This document shows, piece by piece, positions 56,436-64,000 of a stretch of DNA of 64,000 bases. The notes below the pieces were generated by a model. That model made no database searches. It was not told the DNA's origin and saw only the letters and a list, made by a program, of their open reading frames with translations. Location: contig JAPPLF010000025.1 in assembly GCA_028874215.1 (NCBI GenBank), positions 42,262 to 106,261 of the forward strand, in the 5' to 3' direction. The position numbers and the translations under genes are program-made. Source of the DNA: Acidobacteriota bacterium (GTDB lineage: Bacteria > Acidobacteriota > UBA6911 > RPQK01 > JAJDTT01). Numbering within the stretch: the stretch's first letter is position 1; each line of letters starts with the position of its first letter.

Positions 56436-57463
56436 GGGTCGGTCGCCCGGGCAGCGTTGGCCCTCTCCTCGATCAGGGCGCACCGTTGCATAAGGGTATC
56501 GAACGGCTCGTCCTCGTCGAGCAACATCCCGATGGCGAGCATGCTGGCGTAGTCTTCCGCAAGCGCCTCCTGAGCGGCACCAGAGGGAACGAGCCTGAGA
56601 TTGCCCGAGACGGCGGCCTCGTAGTCGATCCTCCGGCCGCTGGAATCGTTCTCGCGGAAGAACATCGCTTTGTGGTGAGCAACCGACAGGGCGAGTTCGC
56701 GGTCGGCCACAGCCCGTGCCGCGATTCCAGTGTTGTCAAGGCGGACGAGGTCGTGCCAGTGCCTCGACCAGCGCTCACCCCGGACCCGTCCCTGAAGGCA
56801 GTAGACGTGCATCAAGGTCGCCTTTTCCCAGAAGGTGCGCTCAGGCAGCATGACGGCTGGCCGAGCTTTCGGAAACACTATGTCGGGAAGCCCCGCTGCT
56901 GCGTCGCACACGACCGTGTGGACGGAGTGAGGCTCGCCCGTCGAGCGCGCCCCGAAGTCCACTTGCACCTCTGGCCGCACGATGCCGCGTACCTCGAACA
57001 GCGGATTGTACCGAATGTAGAGCCGCTCGGCCTCCGCCCGTATCCGCGCCACGAACCCGGTGCGGGCGAGTTCTTCCTCGACCAGCGGTCCTGCCCGTTC
57101 ACGGACCCATTCGGCGAGACGGGGACGGATCGCCCGGGTCCAGCGCCTCTCCTGACTGCGCGTCGGCGGCAGCGCCTCGTCGCCGACACCGGCGACCAGA
57201 TCCGAGGCGAAACTACGGATGTCGTAAGTGATGTCGATGTCTTCGGAGAACCGCCGAATCGCCCCCCACGCCTTGGTCAGCGATGTGCCGCCTTTGAAAA
57301 CCAGATGTCGTCCGAACGGAGCTTTGAACAAGACGTTCAGGGTCGCAACAACCCAGATATCCTTCTCGAGAAGGAAGGCAGGGTGTGGGCTTTCGGCTTG
57401 GGCCTTCCGCAGGGCGAAGCGGCGCTCTTCGACTGAGAGATGCTGAAACCGAATCTCACCCAT
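56432..57463 (-). CDS. AbiEii-type nucleotidyltransferase toxin
   Basis: A 343-residue member of the AbiEii/AbiGii toxin family. KGGTSLTKAWGAIRRFSEDI matches the motif-I G-G-(T/S)-S-L then R-F-S-E-D-(I/L)-D. Asp residues of the final DIDITY coordinate metal. PAVMLPERTFWEKATLMHVY is the C-terminal motif containing the conserved lysine. In type IV toxin-antitoxin systems such enzymes modify tRNA or other nucleotide targets. Overlaps the DUF6088 gene by 8 bases and the giant ATPase gene by 4. Confidence 0.9.
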   Translation of the reverse strand: MGEIRFQHLSVEERRFALRKAQAESPHPAFLLEKDIWVVATLNVLFKAPFGRHLVFKGGTSLTKAWGAIRRFSEDIDITYDIRSFASDLVAGVGDEALPPTRSQERRWTRAIRPRLAEWVRERAGPLVEEELARTGFVARIRAEAERLYIRYNPLFEVRGIVRPEVQVDFGARSTGEPHSVHTVVCDAAAGLPDIVFPKARPAVMLPERTFWEKATLMHVYCLQGRVRGERWSRHWHDLVRLDNTGIAARAVADRELALSVAHHKAMFFRENDSSGRRIDYEAAVSGNLRLVPSGAAQEALAEDYASMLAIGMLLDEDEPFDTLMQRCALIEERANAARATDP

Positions 57464-58052
57464 GCGCGAGACGTGTACTCAGCGGCTCCGCCATCCACCG
57501 GGGCATGACGGCTCGCGCGGCTGCAAGCTCGTCGATATCTTCCTGAGTGAGCTTGGGCAGAACAACGTCGAGGCCACTTTCGACCTCATGGGGACCAAGC
57601 CATGCCAACGCGCGGATGACTACTCCCGCCATCCGACGCGGGGCCGCCAACTGCCAGCGCGGCGCGTGGCGTAGCTCCACGGGGTGCTTGCCGAAGAGCA
57701 ATCGCCGACTGCGGCCGGAAGTGAGATAGACCGAGCGGACCGAATTCTGGGTCGTCAGGCCAAGCCAGTTGGCCGCGCCGCCTCCATTCGGAACGATGGT
57801 CTCGCCCCAGAGTTCCGAAAGCGACTGGAGCGCCTTGTCAACGCTCGGTGCACAGCGCCCGAACCGGGTTTCGATCGGGCGCATGTAGATGCCTTGGCAG
57901 ATCCGCAAGAGGCGCCGGGAGCGAGCCAAGCGCGACAGAGCCTGGTTCACCGCCCCGCGCCTGCCAAGATGAAGCAGGGCGCCCGGACAGATCGGCGTGG
58001 CTTCGGGCGAGGCCTCCGCGTACTCCATGATCCGTTCAGCCACACTCTTCAT
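57456..58052 (-). CDS. DUF6088/AbiEi-like antitoxin and regulator
   Basis: A 198-residue protein. Residues 1-60 are a winged helix-turn-helix (AVNQALSRLARSRRLLRICQ then GIYMRP), as in AbiEi and DUF6088 proteins; the rest (VPNGGGAANWLGLTTQNSVR, RRMAGVVIRALAWLG) matches the family body. ATG 58052 with GGAGAGAG upstream is chosen over the longer open frame. In AbiE systems this protein represses the operon and neutralises the toxin. First gene of the four-gene unit. Confidence 0.87.
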   Translation of the reverse strand: MKSVAERIMEYAEASPEATPICPGALLHLGRRGAVNQALSRLARSRRLLRICQGIYMRPIETRFGRCAPSVDKALQSLSELWGETIVPNGGGAANWLGLTTQNSVRSVYLTSGRSRRLLFGKHPVELRHAPRWQLAAPRRMAGVVIRALAWLGPHEVESGLDVVLPKLTQEDIDELAAARAVMPRWMAEPLSTRLAHG

Positions 58053-58083
58053 GGCGACTCTCTCCGTCACAAATGCACCTACT

Positions 58084-58089
58084 AATATA
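58084..58089 (-). promoter_or_regulatory. candidate -10 box of the defence operon
   Basis: TATATT on the minus strand, 32 bases before the DUF6088 start, in an AT-rich island of otherwise GC-rich sequence. A -35 match (TTGCTC) is 20 bases further up, longer than usual, so this is only a candidate. The DUF6088 protein may bind nearby. Confidence 0.35.
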
Positions 58090-58309
58090 ACAGAGCGCCG
58101 TGGTGCTCGGAGCAATCGGAATCAAGGTAGCCAAGGCGACGGTGTGCCGCCCCACCGGAGTCCGCGCAACGCGGGATGAGGGCGCCATCCCCGCGTGCCC
58201 TACAGCATTCTGGAGATCCAGACAGGTCGGCCGACGACGCGGATGTTCTCCACTACAACCGCCGGATTCCGGGACGGTCGAATGCCGTGACGACTCTTGC
58301 CACGGGCTG

Positions 58310-59620
58310 TCAACGATGCCCGGAATGCCGCCAGTCCCGGGCGATTTTCTCCAGGCTCTTGCCCTTGGTCTCGGGCACGAATTTCCAGCCGAAGACAAAA
58401 GCCAAGAGGCAAGTCAACGTGAAGATCCAGAACACTGCCGCTGGAGAGCCGAAGCGCTCCTCCGACAACTCCAGGAGAACCGGAAAGGCGAGAACACCCG
58501 AATAGTTGGCGATCCATAGGCACATGGTCGCAATGCTGACTGCCCGGGCCCGCACTCGGGTGGGCAGGACCTCCGACATCATGACCCAGGCCAAGGGGCC
58601 GAGACCGATGACGTGAGGCCAGGCGCACATCAGCACCGCCCCAACCACGACAAACCCGGTGAGGTTGAAGTGAAAGATCGCGCCGAGCAGCGTGACGCCG
58701 AAAACCATCCCCAACGATGTCACGAGCCAGATCGGCCGGCGGCCGACGCGATCCACAAGCGACATGGAGACGAGAGTCAACCCGATGTTGATTCCGTTGA
58801 CCATGGCGTATTGGAAGATGGCGTCGCTGGCATCTGCGAATCCAGCTTTCAGGAGCAGGATCGGAAGGTAGGAAGCGACGACACTCCAACCGGTCCATTG
58901 ACTGAAGACGGCCAGCAGCACGGCTACGGCAAAGGCGGTCCGGATTCCGGGCTTCAGCAATTCGGAAAAGGCGCCCGTCTCCTCGGCCAGCGATTCCCGA
59001 ATCTCCTGGAGCAGTCCCTCCGCTTTTTCCCGCCCGTTGATTCGAGCCAGGACTCTTCGAGCTTCCCGGTAGCGGTTTTTCTGGGCCAGCCATCTCGGCG
59101 TCCGTGGTGTCAGGGTCAACAGGACTCCGAAGACCAGGATGGGAACCAGCTCGGAAGCGAACATCCAGCGCCAAGCCTCGAAAAAGGCAAGGTAGTAGGC
59201 CACCAGAGTGGCGGAGAAGGCCCCGACGACAATGGCCAGTTGGTACATCATCACCAGTCGGCCCCGGAGGCGCGCGGGAGCAATCTCAGCCAGGTACATG
59301 GGCGAGGCGACGCTGACGAGGCCGCACCCGATTCCGCCGATGACGCGAAAAAAATTGAATTGATCGATGGTCTCAGGCAACGCTGTGCCAATGGCGCTGA
59401 TCCCGAACAGGAGATTCGCGGCGATCAGTGTTCGCTTGCGGCCCAGCAGGTCACAGAGCCGCATTCCCGCTATCGGCCCGGCAATACAACCAATGACGGC
59501 GCTGGCCGTGGTGAATCCCAATCCCGCAGCGCTGAGGCCGAATTCCTCTTTGAGGAATATGACCGCCCCCGAGATCATCACCAGGTCATAGCCGAACAGG
59601 AAGCCGCCCAGGGCCGCCAC
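58310..59620 (-). CDS. sugar-porter MFS transporter
   Basis: At least 436 residues with 12 predicted membrane segments. Sugar-porter signatures: GGFLFGYD near the start, LLGRKRTLIA and DRVGRRPIW (the repeated GR(K/R) loops), and the closing FVPETKGKSLEKI. It probably imports a sugar or sugar acid. The GTG at 59620 is the first canonical start, but the conserved first-helix sequence continues upstream as YVVFVSFVAALGGFLFGYD to the codon after the amidohydrolase stop (59660-59662). Only an ATT at 59645-59647 could start there. Confidence 0.9.
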   Translation of the reverse strand: MAALGGFLFGYDLVMISGAVIFLKEEFGLSAAGLGFTTASAVIGCIAGPIAGMRLCDLLGRKRTLIAANLLFGISAIGTALPETIDQFNFFRVIGGIGCGLVSVASPMYLAEIAPARLRGRLVMMYQLAIVVGAFSATLVAYYLAFFEAWRWMFASELVPILVFGVLLTLTPRTPRWLAQKNRYREARRVLARINGREKAEGLLQEIRESLAEETGAFSELLKPGIRTAFAVAVLLAVFSQWTGWSVVASYLPILLLKAGFADASDAIFQYAMVNGINIGLTLVSMSLVDRVGRRPIWLVTSLGMVFGVTLLGAIFHFNLTGFVVVGAVLMCAWPHVIGLGPLAWVMMSEVLPTRVRARAVSIATMCLWIANYSGVLAFPVLLELSEERFGSPAAVFWIFTLTCLLAFVFGWKFVPETKGKSLEKIARDWRHSGHR

Positions 59621-59659
59621 AAACGAAACGAATACGACGTAGAGAATTCTCTTTTCCTC

Positions 59660-60931
59660 TCACAACCCGAGGATGCGGGCGGCCGTCCCGCCCATGATTT
59701 GGGACAGGTCCCCAGGACCCAGGAACCGGCAGTATTTCTCGATCCAGTCCCGGGACTGACGGTAGGTGCAGAAGCGGTTCTGGAAGGGCATGTCGGTGCC
59801 CCAGAGCAACTGGCCGGAACCGACGTGTTCCACCATCGCCTCCAGGGTGGGCCACACTTCCCGGTAGGGGTAGTCGAAGAGATCGCCGAGCCGCACCGGA
59901 AAGCTCACCTCCAGATTGCATTTCGGGTTCCGGAAGGGTTGCCAGATGTCCTGCGGCAGGCGGACCCCGTCCCCGTCCAGAAACACGCGCCAAGGAAAGC
60001 CGTGGGTGAGACTGCACACCGTGTCCGGGTAGCGTTCCATCCAGCGCATCAGGATCCCCAATTCCTTGAGATACCCGCGGCGTTGGTCCTCCACGGAGAC
60101 GGCGCCCGGTCCCGTGCCCAGGGTGAAGAAGACCGGAACCTTCCAGGAGCCAGCCGCTTCCCAGAAGGGCCGGTAGGGGCCGTCGTCCCAGGGAGCGCTG
60201 CTGCCCAGGTAACCCAGAGGGGGAATGAACTTGATGGCGTGAAGGCCGAGCTTGTTGATGGCCGTGTCCAGTTCCCGGATGACGGCGTCGGTCTCCGATG
60301 GAATCCGCCATTCGTCCACCGGGGCCATGGAGCGCAGGCGGTCCGGATACAGGCGCACGCTGTTTGCCAGGTAGCGGCTGTCGCGGATCAACATGGGGTC
60401 GGTGTGCAGCAGTGTCACGTCCACGCCTGCGTAGTCCATCTCGGCGATGAGGCTGTGGGGCGTGAACTCCAGGTCTCTCAGGTTGGGAGGGTAAAACTGC
60501 TTGGTGAAGTCCTCTCCGTCGACGGTCCAGACCACCCGGCCCCGCTCGCGATCCACCCGAAAGTTCACGTCGGGCAGATCGGACAGATTCTTGAATCCCC
60601 CCGGCGCCAGGGGCTTGGACGAGGCCGGGGCCCGGTCCCGAACCCGCCAGGCCGGCTGATGATGTCCCGCGTGGGCCGCCTGGATCCAGGCCAGATGTTC
60701 TTCGGGACTGGAGTGCCCTGCCGGCTCGTCTCCCGGCGGAAACACGTAGGCGTGTGAGTCGACGATCATGGGCCTTTCCTTTCGCGCCGGGTTGCCGCCT
60801 TCCGGCCGGTCGCTCCCGGGTTGGCGGTTCCGCTTTTCGGACGTCTGGCTGAGGCAGGACCCGGTGAGGAGACCCGCCGCCAATCCAGCCGCCCCTTTGA
60901 TGAAATCCCGTCGTCCCGGCATGGTCTTCAT
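59660..60931 (-). CDS. amidohydrolase-2 family protein, Tat lipoprotein
   Basis: A 423-residue protein with Tat motif RRDFIKG (7-13) and lipobox LLTGSC (Cys26). The metal-dependent hydrolase TIM barrel shows MIVDSHAYVFPPG (D-x-H metal ligands), FTLGTG, SLTHGFPW and LLWGTDMPF with the catalytic Asp. Such enzymes hydrolyse or decarboxylate small aromatic or lactone compounds. It is in the same frame as the transporter behind it, separated only by TGA. Likely periplasmic. Confidence 0.9.
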   Translation of the reverse strand: MKTMPGRRDFIKGAAGLAAGLLTGSCLSQTSEKRNRQPGSDRPEGGNPARKERPMIVDSHAYVFPPGDEPAGHSSPEEHLAWIQAAHAGHHQPAWRVRDRAPASSKPLAPGGFKNLSDLPDVNFRVDRERGRVVWTVDGEDFTKQFYPPNLRDLEFTPHSLIAEMDYAGVDVTLLHTDPMLIRDSRYLANSVRLYPDRLRSMAPVDEWRIPSETDAVIRELDTAINKLGLHAIKFIPPLGYLGSSAPWDDGPYRPFWEAAGSWKVPVFFTLGTGPGAVSVEDQRRGYLKELGILMRWMERYPDTVCSLTHGFPWRVFLDGDGVRLPQDIWQPFRNPKCNLEVSFPVRLGDLFDYPYREVWPTLEAMVEHVGSGQLLWGTDMPFQNRFCTYRQSRDWIEKYCRFLGPGDLSQIMGGTAARILGL

Positions 60932-61158
60932 CCAATCGCTCCAAACCGGATCATATCCGACTCGTGAATAATGGTGGAGACGACGTCGGGGAACGGCAAT
61001 GCGTCCTCTCTTCTACCTGGAACCCGTTCGCACCCACGTCATTCGGCTTGCTACAATGCCCGGCACTTTCTCACTGGAGGTCACAGGACCGAGAGAATCG
61101 GTTTCAGTGAAAAATCGCAAGCGTTCACTGTCGAAAACTGACCCGACATGAATGCCGA
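60932..61158. promoter_or_regulatory. divergent control region
   Basis: This 227-base region separates the amidohydrolase-transporter unit from the lipoprotein gene. It should contain promoters for both directions; I could not find a clear -35/-10 pair or operator. Confidence 0.3.
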
Positions 61159-63072
61159 ATGGCGCGATCCAGCGGAACTTCGACCATGCTTCTAAGGAAC
61201 GGAACCCTGCCCCTCTTGACGCTGATCCTGATCGCGTCCTGCGCTGATCCCGGAGACGGCAAATCCAAGACCGAGCCTGCCGCTCAGCATACGGAATCCG
61301 AAATTTCGGAAGCCATCTATCTGAGCGACCTGGACCGGTTTGAGCCCCGGTCCGCCCTCTCGCGGAAGTGGCAACACGGCACGTGGCGCCTGGCCGACTA
61401 CACCGCCGAACGGGATGCCGAAGAGATCGACATCACGTCGATACATGACGCCTTTCGGCAACAACCCGATCCCGGCCGGACCTTCTCCGGCACGCTGCTG
61501 CTGGCCATGCACGACAGTCGAGCTCCGGAGATCACCTACTCCCTGGACCGCACCGGCTGGCATCGAATCTACATCGGCATCTATCAGAAACCGTTCGAAG
61601 GGACCAAAGCGATCGACGTCCGACTTTCTCGAGACGCGTCCTTTACGACCTTGGAGGGATACGCGGGAGGCAAGGATCACCAGGAGAACCGGCTTTACGA
61701 GGTGTATTGGAAGACGGCCGACCTGACGGGGCAGGCCATGCATTTCCGCCAGATCACCTTTCCGCAGATTCGCGAAGCGTGGGTGGCGTTCGTCAAACTG
61801 GTGCCTTTGTCGGAGGAGCAGGTTCGGGAGTTCGAAGCGGATCGCCGCAACCCGGAACACAAGAGGCTGTTCGTTCACATCGATCCCGGGATCTCCAACG
61901 AATCGGGCGACGAGGAGACTCTCCTGTCTCTTCTGGACCCGCTCCGCCATGGGGACGTGGCCCGCCTCTACTGGGAAACGGGCATGGGGGACCGCGTCTT
62001 CTATGCCTCCAGTATCGGCAGGCGTCCCACGGAGACTCGTGACCACGGAGACGATCCGGACAACCCCTTTTACGGCCGCGCCTATGACGGGGTCGAATCC
62101 AAGACCTGGCGGGCCTACCGAAAGACCGGGGTCGAACCCTTGGAAGTGGCGGTGGAATTCGCGCACCAGCATGGCATCGAGCTTCACGCCGCCTACCGGG
62201 TGGCAGGCTTTCACTTCCCGGTTCCTCATTATTCGGAAACCAAGGGCAGCTTCTTCGAGCAGCATCCGGAACTGGTATGCGTCGATCGCGAGGGGAACCC
62301 GCTGCCCCGGATCTCCTACGCCTTTCCCGAAACTCGAAAGTACGTTCTGTCCCTGCTCCGGGAGACGGCGTCCAACTACGCCATCGACGGCGTGGCCCTC
62401 CTCTACAATCGCCGTCCGCCGCTATTGGCCTATGAAGCTCCCATCGTGGAAGGATTCCAGGCCGAATACGGGGAGGACCCGCGCAAGCTGGATTCTCTGG
62501 ACGAACGCTGGCTCCGGTACCGGTCCACCTTTCTGACCCGGTTCATGCGGGAGTTGCGGGCGATGCTGGACGAAGTGGCGCGTGAACAGGGGCGCAGCCG
62601 GCTGGCGGTGACCGCAGTCGTGTGCCGGCCGGGTGAGAATATCCTTCATGGCATGGACCTGAAGACCTGGGTCCGGGAGGGCTTGGTGGACACGCTGATC
62701 CCCTATTCCTCCTCGGTCCGGCTGAACAGCTTCGTGCCCGCCTGGGACGATCCACGGGATGTCGAGCACTTCGTCTCCCTGGTCGAGGGGACCGATTGCA
62801 CGCTGGCGCTCAACATGATGCCCCGATCGATGACTTCGCGTGAGTACTACGACATGGCCTACCGCCTGTATCGGTCCGGCGTTGAGCGCTTCTTCTTCTG
62901 GGACGGCCTGGGGCGGACCGGCGGAGTGGGCCGGTGGCGCCGGGCGGCTCGCATCGGGCACCGTTCCGAGGTGGAGGAATGGTTCAAAAAGGGAAAGCCC
63001 AGCCTCCTCCCGGCCGCTTCACGCCTGTGGATTCTGGACGGATGGGATCTCAGATTGGAAACTCCCGGATAG
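61159..63072 (+). CDS. lipoprotein glycosidase-like protein (GHL10/GH10-like TIM barrel)
   Basis: About 628-637 residues. ATG 61186 would give an ideal lipoprotein signal (MLLRNGTLPLLTLILIASC, lipobox IASC); ATG 61159 adds nine residues. A beta-rich N-terminal domain (60-215) is followed by a TIM barrel: ARLYWETGMGDRVFY, GIELHAAYRVAGFHF, YAIDGVALLYNRRPP, LAVTAVVCRPGENIL, VREGLVDTLIPYSSSVRL and FFFWDGLGRTGG. It parallels the Tat-exported protein at 7350 in structure. Likely cell-surface sugar hydrolase; catalytic acids are not certain. Confidence 0.78.
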   Translation: MARSSGTSTMLLRNGTLPLLTLILIASCADPGDGKSKTEPAAQHTESEISEAIYLSDLDRFEPRSALSRKWQHGTWRLADYTAERDAEEIDITSIHDAFRQQPDPGRTFSGTLLLAMHDSRAPEITYSLDRTGWHRIYIGIYQKPFEGTKAIDVRLSRDASFTTLEGYAGGKDHQENRLYEVYWKTADLTGQAMHFRQITFPQIREAWVAFVKLVPLSEEQVREFEADRRNPEHKRLFVHIDPGISNESGDEETLLSLLDPLRHGDVARLYWETGMGDRVFYASSIGRRPTETRDHGDDPDNPFYGRAYDGVESKTWRAYRKTGVEPLEVAVEFAHQHGIELHAAYRVAGFHFPVPHYSETKGSFFEQHPELVCVDREGNPLPRISYAFPETRKYVLSLLRETASNYAIDGVALLYNRRPPLLAYEAPIVEGFQAEYGEDPRKLDSLDERWLRYRSTFLTRFMRELRAMLDEVAREQGRSRLAVTAVVCRPGENILHGMDLKTWVREGLVDTLIPYSSSVRLNSFVPAWDDPRDVEHFVSLVEGTDCTLALNMMPRSMTSREYYDMAYRLYRSGVERFFFWDGLGRTGGVGRWRRAARIGHRSEVEEWFKKGKPSLLPAASRLWILDGWDLRLETPG

Positions 63073-63084
63073 AGGACAAGACTC

Positions 63085-63900
63085 ATGATAGCGCGCAGAC
63101 AGTTCCTCGCATTCATGGCCGCCGCCCCGGCGATGGGCAAGATCCCGGTGCGCGACGCCGGACGGGTGGAGACGGTCATCAAGACCCCCGGTCCCCACCC
63201 CAACGGTCTGCAGGCCACGCGGGAAGGCCTCTGGATCATTGACGGGGACGACGGCCGCGTCTTCCTCGTCCGCTACGAAGACGGCAAGGTCCTTCGCGGC
63301 TTCGAGACCGAGTGCGTGAAACCGAGCGGAATCACTTTCGACGGCGAGGCGATCTGGATGGCGTCGACCTACAGCCGGGAGATCATCCAGGCCGACGCGT
63401 CCAACGGAAAGACGATTCGGAAGTATTTCACGCCCGGGGCAGGTGTGATCTACAGAATGCCTTCGGATGCGCCCCACCGATCGAGTCCGCTCCTGCCTCC
63501 GCCGGAGCCATCGCCGGGCGAACAGTCCGCGCCCAGCGCCTACGATGCCAGTCCCCGTGACGGAACCGGAGCTCACGGTCTCGAGTGGCAGGACGGCAAG
63601 CTCTGGGTGGCGGTCCCGCCGTCACGGATGATCTACCGCATCGATCCCGCGAGCTGGATCGTCGAGCAACGCTTCCCCAGCTCCGGCAACCGTCCCCATG
63701 GGATCGGTTGGGCAGGGAACCATCTTTGGTGCGCGGACACCAACCAGTACGCCTTCTTCAAGCACGATCCCGAAACCGGCGAGATCGTCGAGAGAGTCCA
63801 GCTCGCGGACGACGACCCGATACCTCACGGGATGTCCATCCGGGACGGCGTCCTGTGGTATTGCGACGACGTCGGCATCGTCTGCCGGATGGAGATTTAG
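63085..63900 (+). CDS. Tat-exported beta-propeller (SMP-30/NHL/Vgb-like) protein
   Basis: A 271-residue protein with Tat-like start IARRQFLAFMAAAP and repeated propeller units: NGLQATREGLWIIDGDDGRV, PSGITFDGEAIWMASTYSRE, HGLEWQDGKLWVAVPPSRMI, PHGIGWAGNHLWCADTNQYA and PHGMSIRDGVLWYCDD. The regular (H/S)GI/L-x-W and D-x-x pattern resembles virginiamycin B lyase- or gluconolactonase-like propellers. AGAGGA lies 8 bases before ATG 63085. It follows the lipoprotein gene by 12 bases, so they form an operon. Confidence 0.8.
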   Translation: MIARRQFLAFMAAAPAMGKIPVRDAGRVETVIKTPGPHPNGLQATREGLWIIDGDDGRVFLVRYEDGKVLRGFETECVKPSGITFDGEAIWMASTYSREIIQADASNGKTIRKYFTPGAGVIYRMPSDAPHRSSPLLPPPEPSPGEQSAPSAYDASPRDGTGAHGLEWQDGKLWVAVPPSRMIYRIDPASWIVEQRFPSSGNRPHGIGWAGNHLWCADTNQYAFFKHDPETGEIVERVQLADDDPIPHGMSIRDGVLWYCDDVGIVCRMEI

Positions 63901-64000
63901 GAGGGGCAATCTCTAGTTCTGACTGCCTCCAAGTCACTACAGAAGGTTAAGGAAGGTCTGATTAAGTCGAGTCAGCGTTCTGCACGATAATTCTTCCATC

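Noticed and set aside
45723..58310. integrase, tRNA or direct repeats that would mark the defence operon as a mobile island
   Set aside because: I looked at both flanks and found no tRNA gene, attachment-like repeat or recombinase, so transfer is only inferred from gene content.
58613..60757. 714-codon open frame on the plus strand
   Set aside because: It runs antisense through the transporter and amidohydrolase genes, both of which have clear motifs. The translated sequence is rich in Arg, Gln, His and Pro with no domain, as expected for a shadow frame in GC-rich DNA.

Overview
The window is about 60% GC and is densely packed with bacterial chromosomal genes. An Oar-like TonB-dependent receptor, a GWxTD-domain protein, ASPIC/UnbV (CRTAC1-type) FG-GAP proteins beside long TPR proteins, seven-heme cytochromes and Tat-type secreted sugar enzymes together resemble an Acidobacteriota genome, possibly an environmental or host-associated lineage. 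This is inferred from gene content; no rRNA or other taxonomic marker is present. I found no tRNA, rRNA, CRISPR array or intact mobile element.

Layout. 1-2.5 kb: the start of an unidentified gene, a GPP34-cytochrome P450 fusion, and an IS256-type transposase remnant. 2.5-10.2 kb: secreted or catabolic genes (C69-type peptidase, beta-propeller glycosidase-like protein, Gfo/Idh/MocA oxidoreductase, secreted TIM-barrel glycosidase-like protein, luciferase-like monooxygenase). 10.3-11.5 kb: a VapBC45-type toxin-antitoxin pair. 11.5-12.3 kb: an SDR. 12.4-35.7 kb: an envelope/electron-transfer block with two mirror-image TPR-ASPIC/UnbV operons, two seven-heme cytochromes (one fused to TPRs), the GWxTD protein, the Oar-like receptor, three more TPR proteins and a third ASPIC/UnbV protein; an aldolase and a sugar isomerase are embedded in it. 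35.7-36.9 kb: a small degenerate zinc-ribbon gene and a HicBA pair. 37.0-45.7 kb: catabolic genes (extradiol-dioxygenase-like fusion, sugar isomerase, GH127 hydrolase, zinc alcohol dehydrogenase, two SDRs, Ldh2-type dehydrogenase).

46.0-58.1 kb holds the most interesting unit: four genes on the minus strand with overlapping ends. They encode a DUF6088/AbiEi-like regulator, an AbiEii nucleotidyltransferase toxin, a 2,565-residue protein with two sacsin/Hsp90-type ATPase domains, and an SNF2/RapA-like helicase. The strict coupling suggests one defence system in which a type IV toxin-antitoxin pair is tied to a large ATPase-helicase machine.

58.3-64 kb: a sugar-porter MFS transporter lying in frame directly behind an amidohydrolase, then a divergent lipoprotein glycosidase-like gene and a beta-propeller protein. 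The metabolic genes outside the defence and envelope blocks look like pathways for degrading plant-, algal- or host-derived sugars and aromatics.
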